Assembly (NCBI GenBank): GCA_944470555.2
Contig: OX104130.1
Coordinates: 46,471,491 to 46,535,490 of the forward strand
DNA length: 64,000 nucleotides
Source: Heterobilharzia americana
Taxonomy: Eukaryota > Platyhelminthes > Trematoda > Strigeidida > Schistosomatidae
Direction of reading: 5' to 3'
This document shows positions 62,836 to 64,000 of the stretch, in pieces; within the stretch, counting starts at the first letter, position 1, and the number at the start of each line of letters is the position of its first letter. Both the position numbers and the translations under genes were made by a program. The notes beneath the pieces are model-generated. The model saw only the letters and a program-made list of their open reading frames with translations. It was not told where the DNA came from and did no database searches.

Positions 62836-63190
62836 GAATTACTGTCCACCGCTCATTAGTGACTTGCCTCAAGATGAGATTTCTCAAACTTGTAGTGAGA
62901 GGTCATGACCAGCAAGTTATACCAACTCGGATGTCAAGGCATACTCAGGGATAGTTTTGGGTTAAGGTGGCAGGAGTAGGAAACTGTGGACAACTGTGAA
63001 CTGTGACCACGTGGCTCAGTTGCAAGGTGCTGATTGCGAAATCGAAAGTTTTTGAACTCGATCTTTGATAGAGTTATGCATCCACACCTCTGAGGAGTCC
63101 CACACCAGATTGAAACAACTGTCTAGTGCTTTCAGGTTTTCAGTGTTTCTGCAACTGGCGCCGGTCCGTGATGGATACCAAGCTGAAATT
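62836..63190 (+). mobile_element. tRNA-derived SINE (second family)
   Basis: Runs from the CTCATTAGTGACTTGCC region through AGTAGGAAACTGTGGAC and a tRNA-like head (CACGTGGCTCAGTTGCAAGG, then TTGAACTCGATC as box B-like sequence near 63053-63064). It continues with GAGGAGTCCC, CTAGTGCTTTCAGGTTTTC and GATACCAAGCTGAAAT. It is moderately degenerate and has no coding capacity. Confidence 0.65.
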
Positions 63191-63333
63191 TCTTTGAAGT
63201 AAGAGCGAATAATAGAACTCGAAAATAAAAATTCAGTAAAAAATATCTTTATAAGAGCTTTATTGTAAATCAATACCACAGCTTTCTTGATTAAAGATGC
63301 TTGGTCGTTCAGCAATGCATCCATCAGTTCTAG

Positions 63334-63336
<3 letters not shown>

Positions 63337-63377
<41 letters not shown>
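63337..63377. repeat. (TA)n microsatellite
   Basis: About 20 uninterrupted TA units. The 144-codon minus frame running through it (63016-63450) is an artefact of the repeat and the SINE. Confidence 0.95.
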
Positions 63378-63380
<3 letters not shown>

Positions 63381-64000
63381 AATAATGCTTATAACTTGCA
63401 GCTTGGGAAAAAAATTTGAATGAAGGTAACAGTGCTTCTATTTTCTTCACAGGAACTAAAATATTACTGAACTGATGACGAGAGACCGTATACTTTTTGC
63501 TTTGTTACAAAATGGAAGACGTACATTAAGCTTGGGCTATTGTAAATGTTCTGATTGTCGATAAAATTAAAGTTTATTTATGAAACTAGTGCAAGTGAAT
63601 ATGGATATGCGTGTGTATCAAATTTTTCACCAAAATTTCAATGAAACAAATTTGTTATGAAATACCGATAAAACCCGGATAACATCTGAAGTGTTATTCA
63701 CCGTGCACGGTATCCTACTACTTATGACTCATATCTTTAACAGACGGATGGCTTGAGTTTAGTGATAATTCCATCATAGAATGCCGGGTAGTTACTATTG
63801 GTGCTCTCTGAACGGCATATGCCAACTTGTGCTTGTTAGGATTAGGTGAAACGTCAAACGCAAAATTTGGGAGCAATGTTTTAATAATTCAAATGGAATA
63901 ACCACCAGAACTTCCTCTTACGCGATTATGTCTTTATTTTCCAACACACCCATATGGTAAAACACAATGTAGGATGATTCTTACTTATGTTAATGAATAA
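63378..64000. other. AT-rich non-coding stretch to window end
   Basis: No supported feature. Confidence 0.5.

Noticed and set aside
63016..63450. 144-codon minus frame
   Set aside because: Runs through a TA microsatellite and a SINE; the TA run simply lacks stops in this frame.

Overview
The window looks like repeat-dense, AT-rich nuclear DNA of a schistosome (blood fluke). The evidence is the mixture of repeats: RTE-clade non-LTR retrotransposons of the kind schistosomes carry (SR2/SjR2 group), a CR1-like element, Penelope-like elements, and tRNA-headed short retroposons that carry a type I hammerhead ribozyme with the schistosome Sm-alpha layout. I see no host protein-coding gene, rRNA or intact tRNA. 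Every convincing protein signal belongs to a transposable element.

Layout. 1-1973: 5' part of an RTE element on the minus strand, cut by the window edge. 9735-12818: a second minus-strand RTE copy, almost identical to the first where they overlap. 15199-15320: rearranged ribozyme-SINE. 15880-17500: dead Penelope-like element, followed directly by a dead CR1-like element (about 17580-20340). 22.7-23.8 kb: small SINE and Penelope fragments. 25.66-26.05 kb: ribozyme-SINE cluster with one well-preserved hammerhead (minus). 27779-28456 and 45075-45751: a near-identical 0.68 kb inverted repeat pair of unknown class. 29590-32937: complete but frameshifted RTE insertion (plus) with an 8 bp target-site duplication. 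40185-43407: complete RTE insertion (minus) with an 8 bp target-site duplication, an intact endonuclease/reverse-transcriptase frame and all catalytic motifs. 47558-47629: tRNA-like sequence; 47998-48194: long foldback. 50797-54060: frameshifted RTE copy (plus). 55.1-56.6 kb: three ribozyme-SINE units (one well-preserved plus-strand hammerhead) and a Penelope 3' fragment. 59.7-63.2 kb: a second tRNA-derived SINE family. The rest is AT-rich intergenic or intronic DNA with no supported gene.

How the parts relate. The RTE copies fall into one intact type (40.2-43.4 kb) and a degenerate lineage (1-1973, 9735-12818, 29590-32937). The degenerate copies share the same frame-breaking micro-duplications, yet one of them has clean target-site duplications. 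That implies mobilisation of a dead-ORF lineage by an enzyme supplied in trans, for which the intact copy is a plausible type of source. The copy at 50.8-54.1 kb looks like a mosaic of the two types. The ribozyme-SINEs encode no protein and must also borrow machinery. Several are fused to inverted copies of themselves at short shared sequences.
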